Source: Tachypleus tridentatus (lineage: Eukaryota > Arthropoda > Merostomata > Xiphosura > Limulidae). Taken from it: a stretch of 64,000 bases of DNA. A program made the translations under genes and the position numbers. A model generated the notes under the pieces. That model searched no databases, was not told the origin of the DNA, and saw nothing but the letters and a program-made list of their open reading frames with translations. Of this stretch, positions 25,681 through 37,345 are shown piece after piece. Within the stretch, counting starts at the first letter, position 1, and every line of letters starts with the position of its first letter. The stretch spans positions 18,903,027-18,967,026 of the forward strand of contig NC_134834.1 in NCBI RefSeq assembly GCF_004210375.1. The letters are read 5' to 3'.

Positions 25681-25898
25681 TAATTAAACTTTCAAACGGG
25701 AGTTCATATTTAGAATCCACACAAAATCTACTCCAGACTGAGAAAGCTAAAAACATGTTAATGTCACGTGTAATTTAGATTTTTCAAAACAAATTAGAAT
25801 ATTCTCAATTGTGTAAGTTTCCAACCCCTTAGCTACAGCAACCCTAGGTTAGTTTAGGTGCAAAACATTATTCTAAAAGGTCACAAAATTATTATAAT

Positions 25899-26573
25899 AG
25901 TCTCTCTGTGTGTGCAATCAAGTTATTGTAATGGTCTGTGTGTGTGCAATCAAGTTATTGTAATGGTCTCTGTGTGTGCAATCAAATTATTGTAATGGTC
26001 TCTGTGTGTGCAATCAAATTATTGTAATGGTCTGTGTGTGTGTGTGCAATCAACTTATTGTAATGGTTTGTGTGTGTGTGCAATCAAATTATTGTAATGG
26101 TCTCTGTGTGTGTGCAATCAAATTATTGTAATGGTCTCTGTGTGTGTGCAATCAAATTATTGTAATGGTCTCTGTGTGTGTGCAATCAAATTATTGTAAT
26201 GGTCTCTCTCTGTGTGTGCAATCAAATTATTGTAATGGTCTCTGTGTGTGTGCAATCAAATTATTGTAATGGTCTCTGTGTGTGTGCAATCAAATTATTG
26301 TAATGGTCTCTGTGTGTGTGCAATCAAATTATTGTAATGGATCTCTCTGTGTGTGCAATCAAATTATTGTAATGGTCTCTGTGTGTGTGCAATCAAATTA
26401 TTGTAATGGTCTCTCTGTGTGTGTGCAATCAAATTATTGTAATGGTCTCTCTCTGTGTGTGCAATCAAATTATTGTAATGGTCTCTGTGTGTGTGCAATC
26501 AAATTATTGTAATGGTCTCTGTGTGTGTGTGCAATCAATTTATTGTAATGGTCTCTCTGTGTGTGCAATCAAA
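25899..26573. repeat. ~34-bp TG-rich minisatellite
   Basis: About 20 copies of GTGCAATCAAATTATTGTAA plus TGGTCTCTGTGTGT. Unit length varies from about 30 to 38 bp because the internal (CT)n(GT)n tract changes length. It is therefore a minisatellite with an embedded dinucleotide microsatellite. Open frames across it encode only the repeat. Confidence 0.95.
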
Positions 26574-26683
26574 GTGGTTTAACTTAACTTCAGAGTAGAT
26601 ACATCAGTTCAAGACACAACTTTTACAGTGATACAACAAACAACCATGAAAACCAAGGAGTTTTTCAAACAAATCAGTACAAT

Positions 26684-27006
26684 CGAATCCTAGAGGAAAA
26701 ACTGCTTGAATCTGATATAAAACTGGGTGGAAAGTTCGCATTCCAACTGGACAATGACCCAAGCACGAGGCCAAAACCACACTACGGTGGTTTAAAAGAA
26801 GAAAGTGAATATCCTAAAGTGGACCCAGTTAAATTCCTCACTTGAATCCAATGATGAGACTTTAAAATTGCAGTCCATTAACAATTTCCAATGAACTTTT
26901 CAGAATTGGAGCAATTCCGCCAGGAATAATGGTCATAAGTATGCCATCCCATTGTACAGAGAGACTTATCCAAGAGAACTCACAGCAGTAATTGTTGTTA
27001 AAGGTG
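26684..27006 (+). pseudogene. Tc1/mariner-type transposase relic
   Basis: The translation starts RILEEKLLESDIKLG and continues FAFQLDNDP, the block around the second catalytic Asp of Tc1-like DDE transposases. After a frameshift comes RWFKRRK. After a further break, a frame with DETLKLQSINN and ETYPRELTAVIVVKG matches the C-terminal block of the family, usually written ETYPKRL-x-AVI-x-x-KG. At least two frameshifts and several stops make it dead. The N-terminal DNA-binding half and terminal inverted repeats are not visible. The TG-rich minisatellite ends about 110 bp upstream. Confidence 0.85.
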
Positions 27007-27024
27007 TTTCCATAGATTGCTAAC

Positions 27025-27420
27025 TTAGGGGACTGTATACTTACGCAATCAGCAAATTTCAATTTATATATTTACTTTAGAGGTTTTGGTTTTGGTGACA
27101 TACAACATCCTTCAAACATATTAAGAAGTAAACAGTTTGAATGTACAAGGTTTAAGGAGAGAAAATTAAAAACGTAGAAAAATACAACACGTATGAGGAA
27201 ATTAGATTACAATAAGGTTAAATTTAGTAAAGATTGCGTATTATTTAGGAACGGAAGAAGAATTATTATGTATAATGTTTATTTTATTAGAATTTCAGAA
27301 TTATGTTTTTGTTGAATGAGATAAGATGTCCTGTTTCTGTATTGTGCTGACAGACAGTGGAGTTTGTAACCTTTCGTCCAGTTTCTAGGATCACTTGTAA
27401 TCTCTGCACGTGTACATGCA
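27025..27420. other. spacer between Tc1 relic and GTTAAC array
   Basis: AT-rich sequence. It ends with a small GC-richer patch, CTGCACGTGTACATGCACGT, directly before the array. No gene is seen. Confidence 0.5.
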
Positions 27421-30400
27421 CGTGTTAACAAGGGAGATATGTCTTACAAGATATGATTAACAAGGGAGATATGTCTTCCAAGATATGGTTAACAAAGGAG
27501 ATATGTCTTCCAAGTTATGGTTAACAAGGGAGATATGTCTTACAAGATATGGTTAACAAGGGAGATATGTCTTACAAGTTATGGTTAACAAGGGAGATAT
27601 GTCTTACAAGATATGGTTAACAAGGGAGATATGTCTTCCAAGATATGGTTAACAAGGGAGATATGTCTTCCAATTTATGGTTAACAAGGGAGATATGTCT
27701 TACAGGATATGGTTAACAAGGGAGATATGTCTTCCAAGTTATGGTTAACAAGGGAGATATGTCTTACAGGATATGCTTAACAAGGGAGATATGTCTTCCA
27801 AGTTATGGTTAACAAGGGAGATATGTCCTCCAAGTTATGGTTAGCAAGGGAGAAATATCTTCCAAGATATGGTTAACAAAGGAGATATGTCTTACAAGAT
27901 ATGGTTAACAAGGGAGATATGTCTTCCAAGATAAGGTTAACAAGGAAGATATGTCTTCCATAATATGGTTAACAAGGGAGATATGTCTTACAAGATATGG
28001 TTAACAAGGGAGATATGTCTTCCAAGTTATGGTTAGCAAGGGAGATATGTCTTACAAGATATGGTTAACAAGGGAGATATGTCTTCCAAGTTATGGTTAA
28101 CAAGGGAGATATGTCCTCCAAGTTATGGTTAGCAAGGGAGAAATATCTTCCAAGATATGGTTAACAAGGGAGATATGTCTTCCAAGTTATGGTTAACAAG
28201 GGAGATATGTCTTACAAGATATGGTTAACAAGGGAGATATGTCTTCCAAGATATGGTTAACAAGGAAGATATGTCTTCCATAATATGGTTAACAAGGGAG
28301 ATATGTCTTACAAGATATGGTTAACAAGGGAGATATGTCTTCCAAGTTATGGTTAGCAAGGGAGATATGTCTTACAAGATATGGTTAACAAGGGAGATAT
28401 GTCTTCCAAGTTATGGTTAGCAAGGGAGAAATATCTTCCAAGATATGGTTAACAAGGGAGATATGTCTTCCAAGTTATGGTTAACAAGGGAAGATATGTC
28501 TTCCATAATATGGTTAACAAAGGGGAGATATGTCTTACAAGATATGGTTAACAAGGGAGATATGTCTTGCAAGATATGGTTAACAAGGAGATATGTCTTC
28601 CAAGTTATGGTTAGCAAGGGAGAAATGTCTTCCAAGATATGGTTAACAAGGGAGATATGTCTTCCAAGTTATGGTTAACAAGGAAGATATGTCTTCCATA
28701 ATATGGTTAACAAGGGAGATATGTCTTACAAGATATGGTTAACAAGGGAGATATATCTTCCAAGATATGGTTAACAAGGGAGATATGTCTTCCAAGATAT
28801 GGTTAACAAGGGAGATATGTCTTCCATAATATGGTTAACAAGGGAGATATGTCTTACAAGATATGGTTAACAAGGGAGATATGTCTTACAAGATATGGTT
28901 AACAAGGGAGATATGTCTCCCAAGTTATGGTTAGCGAGATATGTCTTACAAGATATGGTTAACAAGGGAGATATGTCTCCCAAGTTATGGTTAGCAAGGG
29001 AGAAATATCTTCCAAGATATGGTTAACAAGGGAGATATGTCTTCCAAGTTATGGTTAACAAGGAAGATATGTCTTCCATAATATGGTTAACAAGGGAGAT
29101 ATGTCTTACAAGATATGGTTAACAAGGGAGATATATCTTCCAAGATATGGTTAACAAAGGGAGATATGTCTTCCATAATGAGTTAACAAGGAGATATGTC
29201 TTACAAGATATGGTTAACAAGGGAGATATGTCTTCCAAGTTATGGTTAACAAGGGAGATATGTCTTACAAGATATGGTTAACAAGGGAGATATGTCTTAC
29301 AAGATATGGTTAACAAGGGAGATATGTCTAACAAGATATGGTTAACAAGGGAGATATGTCTAACAAGATATGGTTAACAAGGGAATATGTCTTCAAGATA
29401 TGGTTAACAAGGAGATATGTCTTCCATAATATGGTTAACAAGGGAGATATGTCTTCCAAGTTATGGTTAACAAGGAGATATGTCTTCCAAGTTATGGTTA
29501 ACAAGGGAGATATGTCTTACAAGATATGGTTAACAAGGAGATATGTCCTCCAAGTTATGGTTAGCAAGGGAGAAATATCTTCAAGATATGGTTAACAAGG
29601 GAGATATGTCTTCCAAGTTATAGTTAACAAGGGAGATATGTCTTCCAAGTTATTGGTTAACAAAGGAGATATGTCTTACAAGATATGGTTAACAAGGGAG
29701 ATATGTCTTCCAAGATATGGTTAACAAGGAAGATATATCTTCCATAATATAGTTAACAAGGAAGATATGTCTTACAAGATATAGTTAACAAGGGAGATAT
29801 GTCTTCCAAGTTATGGTTAGCAAGGGAGATATGTCTTACAAGATATGGTTAACAAGGGAGATATGTCTTCCAAGTTATGGTTAGCAAGGGAGAAATATCT
29901 TCCAAGATATGGTTAACAAGGGAGATATATCTTCCAAGTTATGGTTAACAAGGAAGATATGTCTTCCATAATATGGTTAACAAGGGAGATATATGCTTAC
30001 AAGATATGGTTAACAAGGAAGATATATCTTCCATAATATGGTTAACAAGGGAGATATGTCTTACAAGATATGGTTAACAAGGGAGATATATGCTTACAAG
30101 ATATGGTTAACAAGGGAGATATGTCTTACAAGATATGGTTAACAAGGGAGATATGTCTTGCAAGATATGGTTAACAAGGGAGATATGTCTTACAAGATAT
30201 GGTTAACAAGGGAGATATGTCTTCCAAGTTATGGTTAACAAAGGAGAAATATCTTCCAAGATATGGTTAACAAGGGAATATGTCTTCAAGTTATGGTTAA
30301 CAAGGAAGATATGTCTTCCATAATATGGTTAACAAGGGAATATGTCTTACAAGATATGGTTAACAAGGAAGATATGTCTTCCATAATATGGTTAACAAGG

Positions 30401-32601
30401 GAGATATGTCTTACAAGATATGGTTAACAAGGGAGATATGTCTTACAAGATATGGTTAACAAGGGAGATATGTCTTCCAAGTTATGGTTAACAAGGAAGA
30501 TATGTCTTACAAGATATGGTTAACAAAGGAGATATATCTTCCAAGATATGGTTAACAAGGAGATATGTCTTCCAAGTTATAGTTAACAAAGGGAGATATG
30601 TCTTCCATAATATGGTTAACAAGGGAGATATGTCTTCCATAATATGGTTAACAAGGGAATATGTCTTACAAGATATGGTTAACAAGGGAGATATGTCTTC
30701 CAAGTTATATGGTTAACAAGGGAGATATGTCTTCCAAGTTATGGTTAACAAGGAGATATGTCTTACAAGATATGGTTAACAAGGGAGATATGTCTTACAA
30801 GATATGGTTAACAAGGAGATATGTCTTCCAAGATATGGTTAACAAAGGAGATATGTCTTACAAGATATGGTTAACAAGGGAGATATGTCTTCCAAGATAT
30901 GGTTAACAAGGGAGATATGTCTTACAAGATATGGTTAACAAGGGAGATATGTCTTCCAAGATATGGTTAACAAGGAGATATGTCTAACAAGATATAGTTA
31001 ACAAGGAGATATGTCTTCCAAGATATGGTTAACAAGGAAGATATGTCTTCCATAATATAGTTAACAAGGGAAGATATGTCTTACAAGTTATGGTTAACAA
31101 GGGAGATATGTCTTACAAGATATGGTTAACAAGGGAGATATGTCTTACAAGATATGGTTAACAAGGAGATATGTCTTCCAAGTTATAGTTAACAAGGGAG
31201 ATATGTCTTACAAGATATGGTTAACAAGGGAGATATGTCCTCCAAGTTATGGTTAGCAAGAAGAGAAATATCTTCCAAGATATGGTTAACAAGGGAGATA
31301 TGTCTTCCAAGTTATGGTTAACAAGGGAGATATGTCTTACAAGATATGGTTAACAAGGAGATATGTCTTCCAAGATATATGGTTAACAAGGAAGATATGT
31401 CTTCCATAATATGGTTAACAAAAGATATGTCTTACAAGATATGGTTAACAAGGGAGATATGTCTTCCAAGTTATGGTTAACAAGGGAGATATGTCTTACA
31501 AGATATGGTTAACAAAGGGAGATATGTCTTCCAAGTTATGGTTAGCAAGGGAGAAATATCTTCCAAGATATGGGTTAACAAAGGGAGATATGTCTTCCAA
31601 GTTATGGTTAACAAGGAAGATATGTCTTCCATAATATAGTTAACAAGGGAGATATGTCTTACAAGATATGGTTAACAAGGAAGATATGTCTTCCATAATA
31701 TGGTTAACAAGGGAGATATGTCTTACAAGATATGGTTAACAAGGGAGATATGTCTTACAAGATATGGTTAATAAGGAATATATGTCTTATAAGATATGGT
31801 TAACAAGGGAGATATGTCTTACAAGATATGGTTAACAAGGAGATATGTCTTACAAGATATGGTTAACAAGGAGATATGTCTTCCAAGTTATGGTTAACAA
31901 GGGAGAAATATCTTCCAAGATATGGTTAACAAAGGGAGATATGTCTTCCAAGTTATGGTTAACAAGGAAGATATGTCTTCCATAATATGGTTAATAAGGG
32001 AGATATGTCTTACAAGATATGGTTAACAAGGGAGATATGTCTTACAAGATATGGTTAACAAGGGAGATATGTCTTACAAGATATAGTTAACAAGGGAGAT
32101 ATGTCTTACAAGATATGGTTAACAAGGGAATATGTCTTGCAAGATATGGTTAACAAGGGAGATATGTCTTACAAGATATGGTTAACAAGGGAGATATGTC
32201 TTCCAAGTTATGGTTAGCAAGGGAGAAATATCTTCCAAGATATGGTTAACAAGGAGATATGTCCTCCAAGTTATGGTTAACAAGGAAGATATGTCTTCCA
32301 TAATATAGTTAACAAGGGAGATATGTCTTACAAGATATGGTTAACAAAGGGAGATATATCTTCCAAGATATGGTTAACAAAGGGAGATATGTCTTCCAAG
32401 TTATGGTTAACAAAGGGAGATATGTCTTCCATAATATGGTTAACAAGGGAGATATGTCTTACAAGATATGGTTAACAAGGGAGATATGTCTTCCAAGTTA
32501 TGGTTAACAAGGGAGATATGTCTTACAAGATATGGTTAACAAGGGAGATATGTCTTCCAAGATATGGTTAACAAGGGAGATATGTCTTACAAGATATGGT
32601 A
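27421..32601. repeat. 32-bp GTTAAC minisatellite
   Basis: About 160 copies of a 32-bp unit, GTTAACAAGGGAGATATGTC followed by TTMCAAGWTATG. The main variants are TTACAAGATATG, TTCCAAGTTATG and TTCCATAATATG, plus a marked unit AGCAAGGGAGAAATATCTTC. Each typical unit contains the palindrome GTTAAC. Up to about 28.5 kb the length is exactly 32. After that, one-base gains and losses in the GGG run become frequent. If the exons at 34207-34294 and 24233-24502 belong to one gene, this array is intronic. Confidence 0.98.
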
Positions 32602-34206
32602 AATAGGTGTATGAAGTAAGTTTAGAATTCAAGAAAACATAATATTACATCATTATACCAAACACTCTGTCCAACACGGGCAGTAAATATTAAAAATATT
32701 TTAATTTGAAATATATATAAAGGTAGATATTATCATATGCCTCACACGGATACATCAAAGTTTAGCGACAAATAGTTTTTTGCAACGTCAGGTAAACAAC
32801 TCCCTCGTGACGAAATATTTGAAAAAAAAAAACAACAAAAACTCTTTCGTCAAATCGACCTGAAATTTATTATGAAACCCAATCTCAGACTAAAAAAATT
32901 CCGTAACAAAAATCGTGTGTAGAATGTTCACACTTCGTCTACTCGGACACATGTTAAACCTTCTATAACGAGTGGTGAAACTAAATGTCACATGATAAAG
33001 TACAAGGATGTGAGCACATGGGCATACCAATAAAAACATTCCAACTCCGCCATCTGTCAGCACAATAGAGCAACAAAATTGAAGACTTCCGATCTCTCTC
33101 TATCAACTTTAAAATGAAAAAATATTATATTCCGTTTCTAAGTAATAAAGTCTTCACTATATATAAATATATTACAATTTAAGTATCTCGTCTGTGTTAT
33201 ATTTTTTCACTTTCTCTTGTTATGCTTGGTATACCCAAATTACACAATGTAACACACATTTTGTTCCTGGATAGTATGTGTTATTTGCTTATGTTGTAAA
33301 AGTACAGAAAATGGTCATTATTCCCTTCAAACTTTGCTTTTGTGACCTGGATAATGAAATTTAGAAACTAATCTATTTTCTATGTAAAAACGGACAAATT
33401 TGTACATTTTCATTTACATAAGGTCTGAATAAAACAACAAATGAATCAAGATTTACATGTATTTATACTAAAGTTATACAAAAATGTTTAGAAGTGAGTA
33501 GTTTTTCGAGATTTGCGACTGTAACGTAAATCACTTTCACGTATCAGCCCCCAAATATAGTCTCCTATCATGTTTTCGTTATACGCTCCCAGATCACAAA
33601 AGTAAAGTTTGAAGACAAAAATAGGTCTTTTCCATTTACTTTAGGCTTAAGTAATTGGTAAATAACACTTTCTGTCCAGGAACAAGAAACAGTAAAAATG
33701 TTGTTACAGAGTGTTATTTACTCTTGTTTATACATTTCTGTTGTAATTAAAAATACTCTTTGTTTTGGACCTCTGTAGATGGAACTTTGATTATTCCAAA
33801 ACTTTTAACAAATACTTCACGTCTTGCTTTATCACTACACATTCCAATAGCCAGTTCAATACAACGTTTAATCTCAATTAAGACTGTAGCAACTGAACAC
33901 GCTTCAGATGGCCGCGGCTGTTTGTTCACACTGACACATTCCTATAGGCAATCCAATACGGTGCTCAAATTGAGATATTAAATGTAAATGTCTGGAACTT
34001 TCTACATATACAAACACACATATCTAAAATGACCCCCTCCTGCACAGAAAAGAAGATTCTGGCGACTTTCTTGACCTGCCAGAAAAATTGTTCCAACTTC
34101 AAATTAAATATTTTATCTATTTTCTTCACTAAGATGCGCCATCTATATCCACTATTATAAACAACTTATTCAACACATCCTGTTTTTAACTTATAAAAAA
34201 TCTTAC
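32602..34206. other. unique sequence, possible intron
   Basis: AT-rich single-copy DNA between the GTTAAC array and the candidate exon at 34207. A 60-codon minus frame at 33747-33929 has ordinary amino-acid composition but no good splice sites. Confidence 0.45.
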
Positions 34207-34294
34207 TTCCGTTCCTTCTTTTGTCCACTTGAGAACGGCCTCGTCGTCACCATAGCAACCAGCACAACTGATTATTGTAGGACCTTCTTCGCAT
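34207..34294 (-). CDS. internal coding exon of an unidentified gene
   Basis: An 88-nt minus-strand exon between a good acceptor (TTTAATTATTCAG) and a good donor (GAA then GTAAGA). After one base completing a split codon it encodes 29 residues: CEEGPTIISCAGCYG, then DDEAVLKWTKEGTE. GC content is high against AT-rich flanks. The Cys/Gly-rich start and the DDEAVLKW strand-like segment resemble a beta-propeller or Ig-like strand, but I cannot assign a family. The exon ends in phase 0, so it can join in frame to the terminal exon at 24502-24233, giving WTKEGTE-KLWTNDP across the junction. Confidence 0.55.
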
Positions 34295-34684
34295 CTGAAT
34301 AATTAAATCAGAATTACTTCCTTTAATCACGACGGTACAAAACTAAAGACTTCAAAAACTAAAATAAAGGAACATGCAGAACTGCCTTATGTTCAAACCT
34401 TATTTTATTATTTAAAAAAAAAATCAAACTACGAGTCGATTTATATTGAAGTTCGTTTCCAAAACACGTTATAGTGGAATTTCCGTTAGGACACATGAAA
34501 ACTGGACAGCTGGGAGAAACATACACGGAAACTTTGAATAAAAACTGTAGGTTATAATAAATCAAAACATTTTACCTACAATTCCTCAAACAATATATTA
34601 CAGCTGCTCTATGAACAGACTCTAAAACCACCAGAAACTCACGATAAAAGACTACATAAAACAATAACAAAAAATAATTTTGTT

Positions 34685-34773
34685 AGTTTTAAACAAAACT
34701 ACACAAGGGGCTATATGCATTGTGCCCACTGTGGGTATCGCACCCGATTTTGGCATGCAACGCGTTTTACTTT
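34685..34773 (-). mobile_element. SINE family 2 fragment
   Basis: AAACTACACAAGGGGCTATA, TGTGCCCACTGTGGGTATCG and CACCCGATTTTGG give the family-2 body and inverse T-arm region on the minus strand. The head end is lost. Confidence 0.65.
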
Positions 34774-34812
34774 ACTGATATTTTTAACCTAGAAGACCTC
34801 TAAGGCTCACGT

Positions 34813-35026
34813 ATACGACCAAAACATGCTCGCCCTTTCAGCCGTGGGGCATTATAATATTACAATCAATCCCACTATTCGTTGGTAAAGAGTAGCCCAA
34901 GAGTTGGCGGTGGGTGCTGATGACTAGCTGCCTTCCCTCTAGTCTTACACTGCAAAATTAGGGACGGCTAGCACAGAGAGCCCTCGAGTAGCTTTGTACG
35001 AAATTCAAAAACAAACAAACAAACTC
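34813..35026 (+). mobile_element. SINE family 1, 5'-truncated (copy 1 of a tandem duplication)
   Basis: It starts inside the body at AACATGCTCGCCCTTTCAGC, lacks the tRNA head, and ends in AAAAACAAACAAACAAAC. GCTCACGTATACGACCAAA precedes it. The copy at 35060 has the same truncation point and flank, so the pair arose by segmental duplication rather than two insertions. Confidence 0.9.
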
Positions 35027-35059
35027 ACGTATACGACAAATGACCTCTAAGGCTCACGT

Positions 35060-35270
35060 ATACGACCAAACATGCTCGCCCTTTCAGCCGTGGGGCGTTA
35101 TAATATACGATCAATCCCACTATTCGTTGGTAAAGAGTAGCCCAAGAGTTGGCGGTGGGTGGTGATGACTAGCTGCCTTCCCTCTAGTCTTACACTGCAA
35201 AATTAGGGACGGCTTGCAGAGAGCCCCTCGAGTAGCTTTGTACGAAATTCAAAAACAAACAAACAAACTC
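35060..35270 (+). mobile_element. SINE family 1, 5'-truncated (copy 2 of a tandem duplication)
   Basis: Nearly identical to the copy at 34813-35026, with the same flank ACCTCTAAGGCTCACGTATA on the left and ACTCACGTATACGACAAA on the right. Small differences (CATTATAATATTACAATC against CGTTATAATATACGATC) show the copies have begun to diverge. Confidence 0.9.
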
Positions 35271-35301
35271 ACGTATACGACAAACGACAAACAAGAGCTC
35301 T

Positions 35302-35430
35302 CCCGACCCAGTGGCAAAGTGATGTGGCTGCAGATTTATACCCTTAGGAACCGGCTTTTGACATCCGTGGCGAAACAAAAACAAAATAGATAACCCACTG
35401 TATAGCTTTGTGCTTGACTGTAAACAAATT
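35302..35430 (+). mobile_element. SINE family 2
   Basis: CCGACCCAGTGGCAAAGTGA, GTGGCTGCAGATTTATACCC, then ATAACCCACTGTATAGCTTT and GTGCTTGACTGTAAACAAAT follow the family-2 order. The B-box region is diverged. Confidence 0.75.
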
Positions 35431-35813
35431 AAATTACCAGTCTGTCATCAGTAGCAACCACCAGCTTTGAAATTAATAACAAGGTTAAGAGTTACTTCTA
35501 TAGATACCACACACGCTACATCATAGCATGAACGTCGAACCTTCTGATCCACAGCCAGGCACATTAACTCATTAATAGCACAAGGAAACATTGAGAATGA
35601 AATTTAAAAAAAAAAAACATCATAACTCTAAATTCGACTTAACATACAAAATAATAATAATTCACTCGGTTTACAGCATATGGCGTAAAATATGATAGAT
35701 ATAACTGGTCTATAAGAATCAACTATGAGATAAAACACTAAGTGAAATTACACCCTTCACACGTTGGTGTAATAGCTGTTGAAAAGTGATCATTCCTCTA
35801 TTTCCATTACATG
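35431..35813. other. spacer
   Basis: No gene or ordered repeat seen. It lies within the SINE-rich island. Confidence 0.5.
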
Positions 35814-35942
35814 GCTTGGCATGGTCAAGTGGTTACGGCAATCTGAAGATCGCGTGTTCGAATCTCCCCTCATACCAAACGTGCTCGCCCCTTTTAGCCG
35901 TGGGGGCGTTTTAATGTAACGGCCAGTCCATTTTCTGTGGGA
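35814..35942 (+). mobile_element. SINE family 1, 3'-truncated
   Basis: A complete tRNA head with TGGCATGGTCAAGTGG (A box) and GTGTTCGAATCTCCC (B-box region). The proximal body follows (GTGCTCGCCCCTTTTAGCCG) and then stops before the central body. Confidence 0.85.
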
Positions 35943-36078
35943 TTCGTTTACAAAATGTAGATATAAATACACTTTAGTAGACATTATGTACCACCACAAC
36001 ATGCTTAAAGCTTATCATGACGTCTAGCATCAGATCGTAAAGTAACATTAACAATTTATTTATTAGCAATAGATTACT

Positions 36079-36333
36079 TTTGTTTTGTTTGAATTACGCG
36101 CGAAGCTAGATGAGGAGCTATCTGCGCAAGCCATCCCTGGTTTAGCGGTGAAAGACTAGAAGGAAGGTAGCTAGTCACCGCCAACTCTTGGGCTACTCTT
36201 TTACCAACGAATAGTAGGATTGACCGTCACATTATAACGCTCCCACGGCTGAAGGGCCAGCATGTTTGGTGTGACGGGATTCGAACCCGCGACCTCAGAT
36301 TAAGAGTGGAACCCACTTGGCCATGTAGGAATA
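36079..36333 (-). mobile_element. SINE family 1
   Basis: Minus orientation, with the TTTGTTTTGTTTG tail at the left and the inverse B box GGGATTCGAACCCGCG near 36278. The head is shortened by a deletion (AAGAGTGGAACCCACTTGG), and about 14 bp of the central body are missing. Confidence 0.88.
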
Positions 36334-36379
36334 TAATGGCGTCCTAATATTAATTTTCCGGGATACTGCCTAATTTTAA

Positions 36380-36590
36380 ACGTTTGTTTGTTTGCTTCTG
36401 AATCTCGCGCAAAGCTACACGAGGGCTATCTGTGCTATCCGTCCCTAATTTAGCAGTGTAAGACTAGAGGAAAGGCAGCTAGTCATCACCACCCACCGCC
36501 AACTCTTGAGCTACTCTTTTACCGACGGATAGTGGAACTGATCGACACATTATAACGACCCTATGGCTGTAAGTGCGAGCATGTTTCATT
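36380..36590 (-). mobile_element. SINE family 1, head-truncated
   Basis: A GTTTGTTTGTTTGC tail followed by TCTCGCGCAAAGCTACACGA and the full central body up to AGTGCGAGCATGTTT, where the tRNA head is missing. On the minus strand this is a 5' truncation. Confidence 0.88.
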
Positions 36591-37046
36591 CCACTCGAAT
36601 AAAATGAATTCCCTCGTTCTACTTCTTTATATTCCTAAATCAGACCTGCTGTTAAAACAACAAAACTACAACAACGTTCCTAGATCATGGCGCTGACGAT
36701 TTTCTGTTTAAGTAAATTTGTTGACGGTCCCGACTTGTGTTGCCTCAATAAAACACGTGTTACATGATACTGCTCTCATTCTGACTTGTTCCAGTATGCA
36801 GTTAGCTTATATGTGAAAACTGGCTTGCAATTGCAATCGTGAACAAACATTATTGATTTTAGGCTTAACTAACAGTGAAAGACGTTAAGCCGCCATTTTT
36901 ACATTATTGTGTAGAAGAGATTATTACCTTAACAACTACGCTGCTTTAAGCCTAATTCATTTTTAAATTTAATCCAATATTCAAACCCTCAAATCTTGAA
37001 AAGTTTAGTTACTTATTTAAGTAGAACTCAAACAAGAGACACTACT

Positions 37047-37165
37047 GTACCCCTAGCGGTAAGTGTATGGATTTACACCTTGAAACTATGCGGTTCGATT
37101 CTCCGAGGTGGATAAAGTGCATATTGCCTAATGTGGGCTTTGCATTAAAACAAAAACAATAAATC
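37047..37165 (+). mobile_element. SINE family 2
   Basis: CCCCTAGCGGTAAGTGTATG, then CGGTTCGATTCTCCG (good B box), GTGCATATTGCCTAATGTGG and an A-rich tail (AAAACAAAAACAATAAA). Confidence 0.82.
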
Positions 37166-37345
37166 TATAAATTTCTATTAACCCAACAACATGTCGTTCA
37201 ACACCAGAAGAAATAAAGTAAAACAGCTTAACCAGAGTGACAAAGAAACGTAATTTTACGAATTCTAAATTTAACAGTTAAACAGACTTTAGGTACAATT
37301 GTCAGCGACATCACTCATCTATCATTGTATTAATAAGAGTTGTTT

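Noticed and set aside
33747-33929. 60-codon minus-strand frame with ordinary amino-acid composition
   Set aside because: It lacks a good donor and acceptor and has an equally long plus-strand shadow frame. Placing it between the two candidate exons would disturb their clean phase-0 join.
4103-37165. Functional tRNA genes at the B-box matches
   Set aside because: All are attached to the SINE body and tail, have imperfect cloverleaf arms, and are dispersed in many copies. They are retroposon heads.
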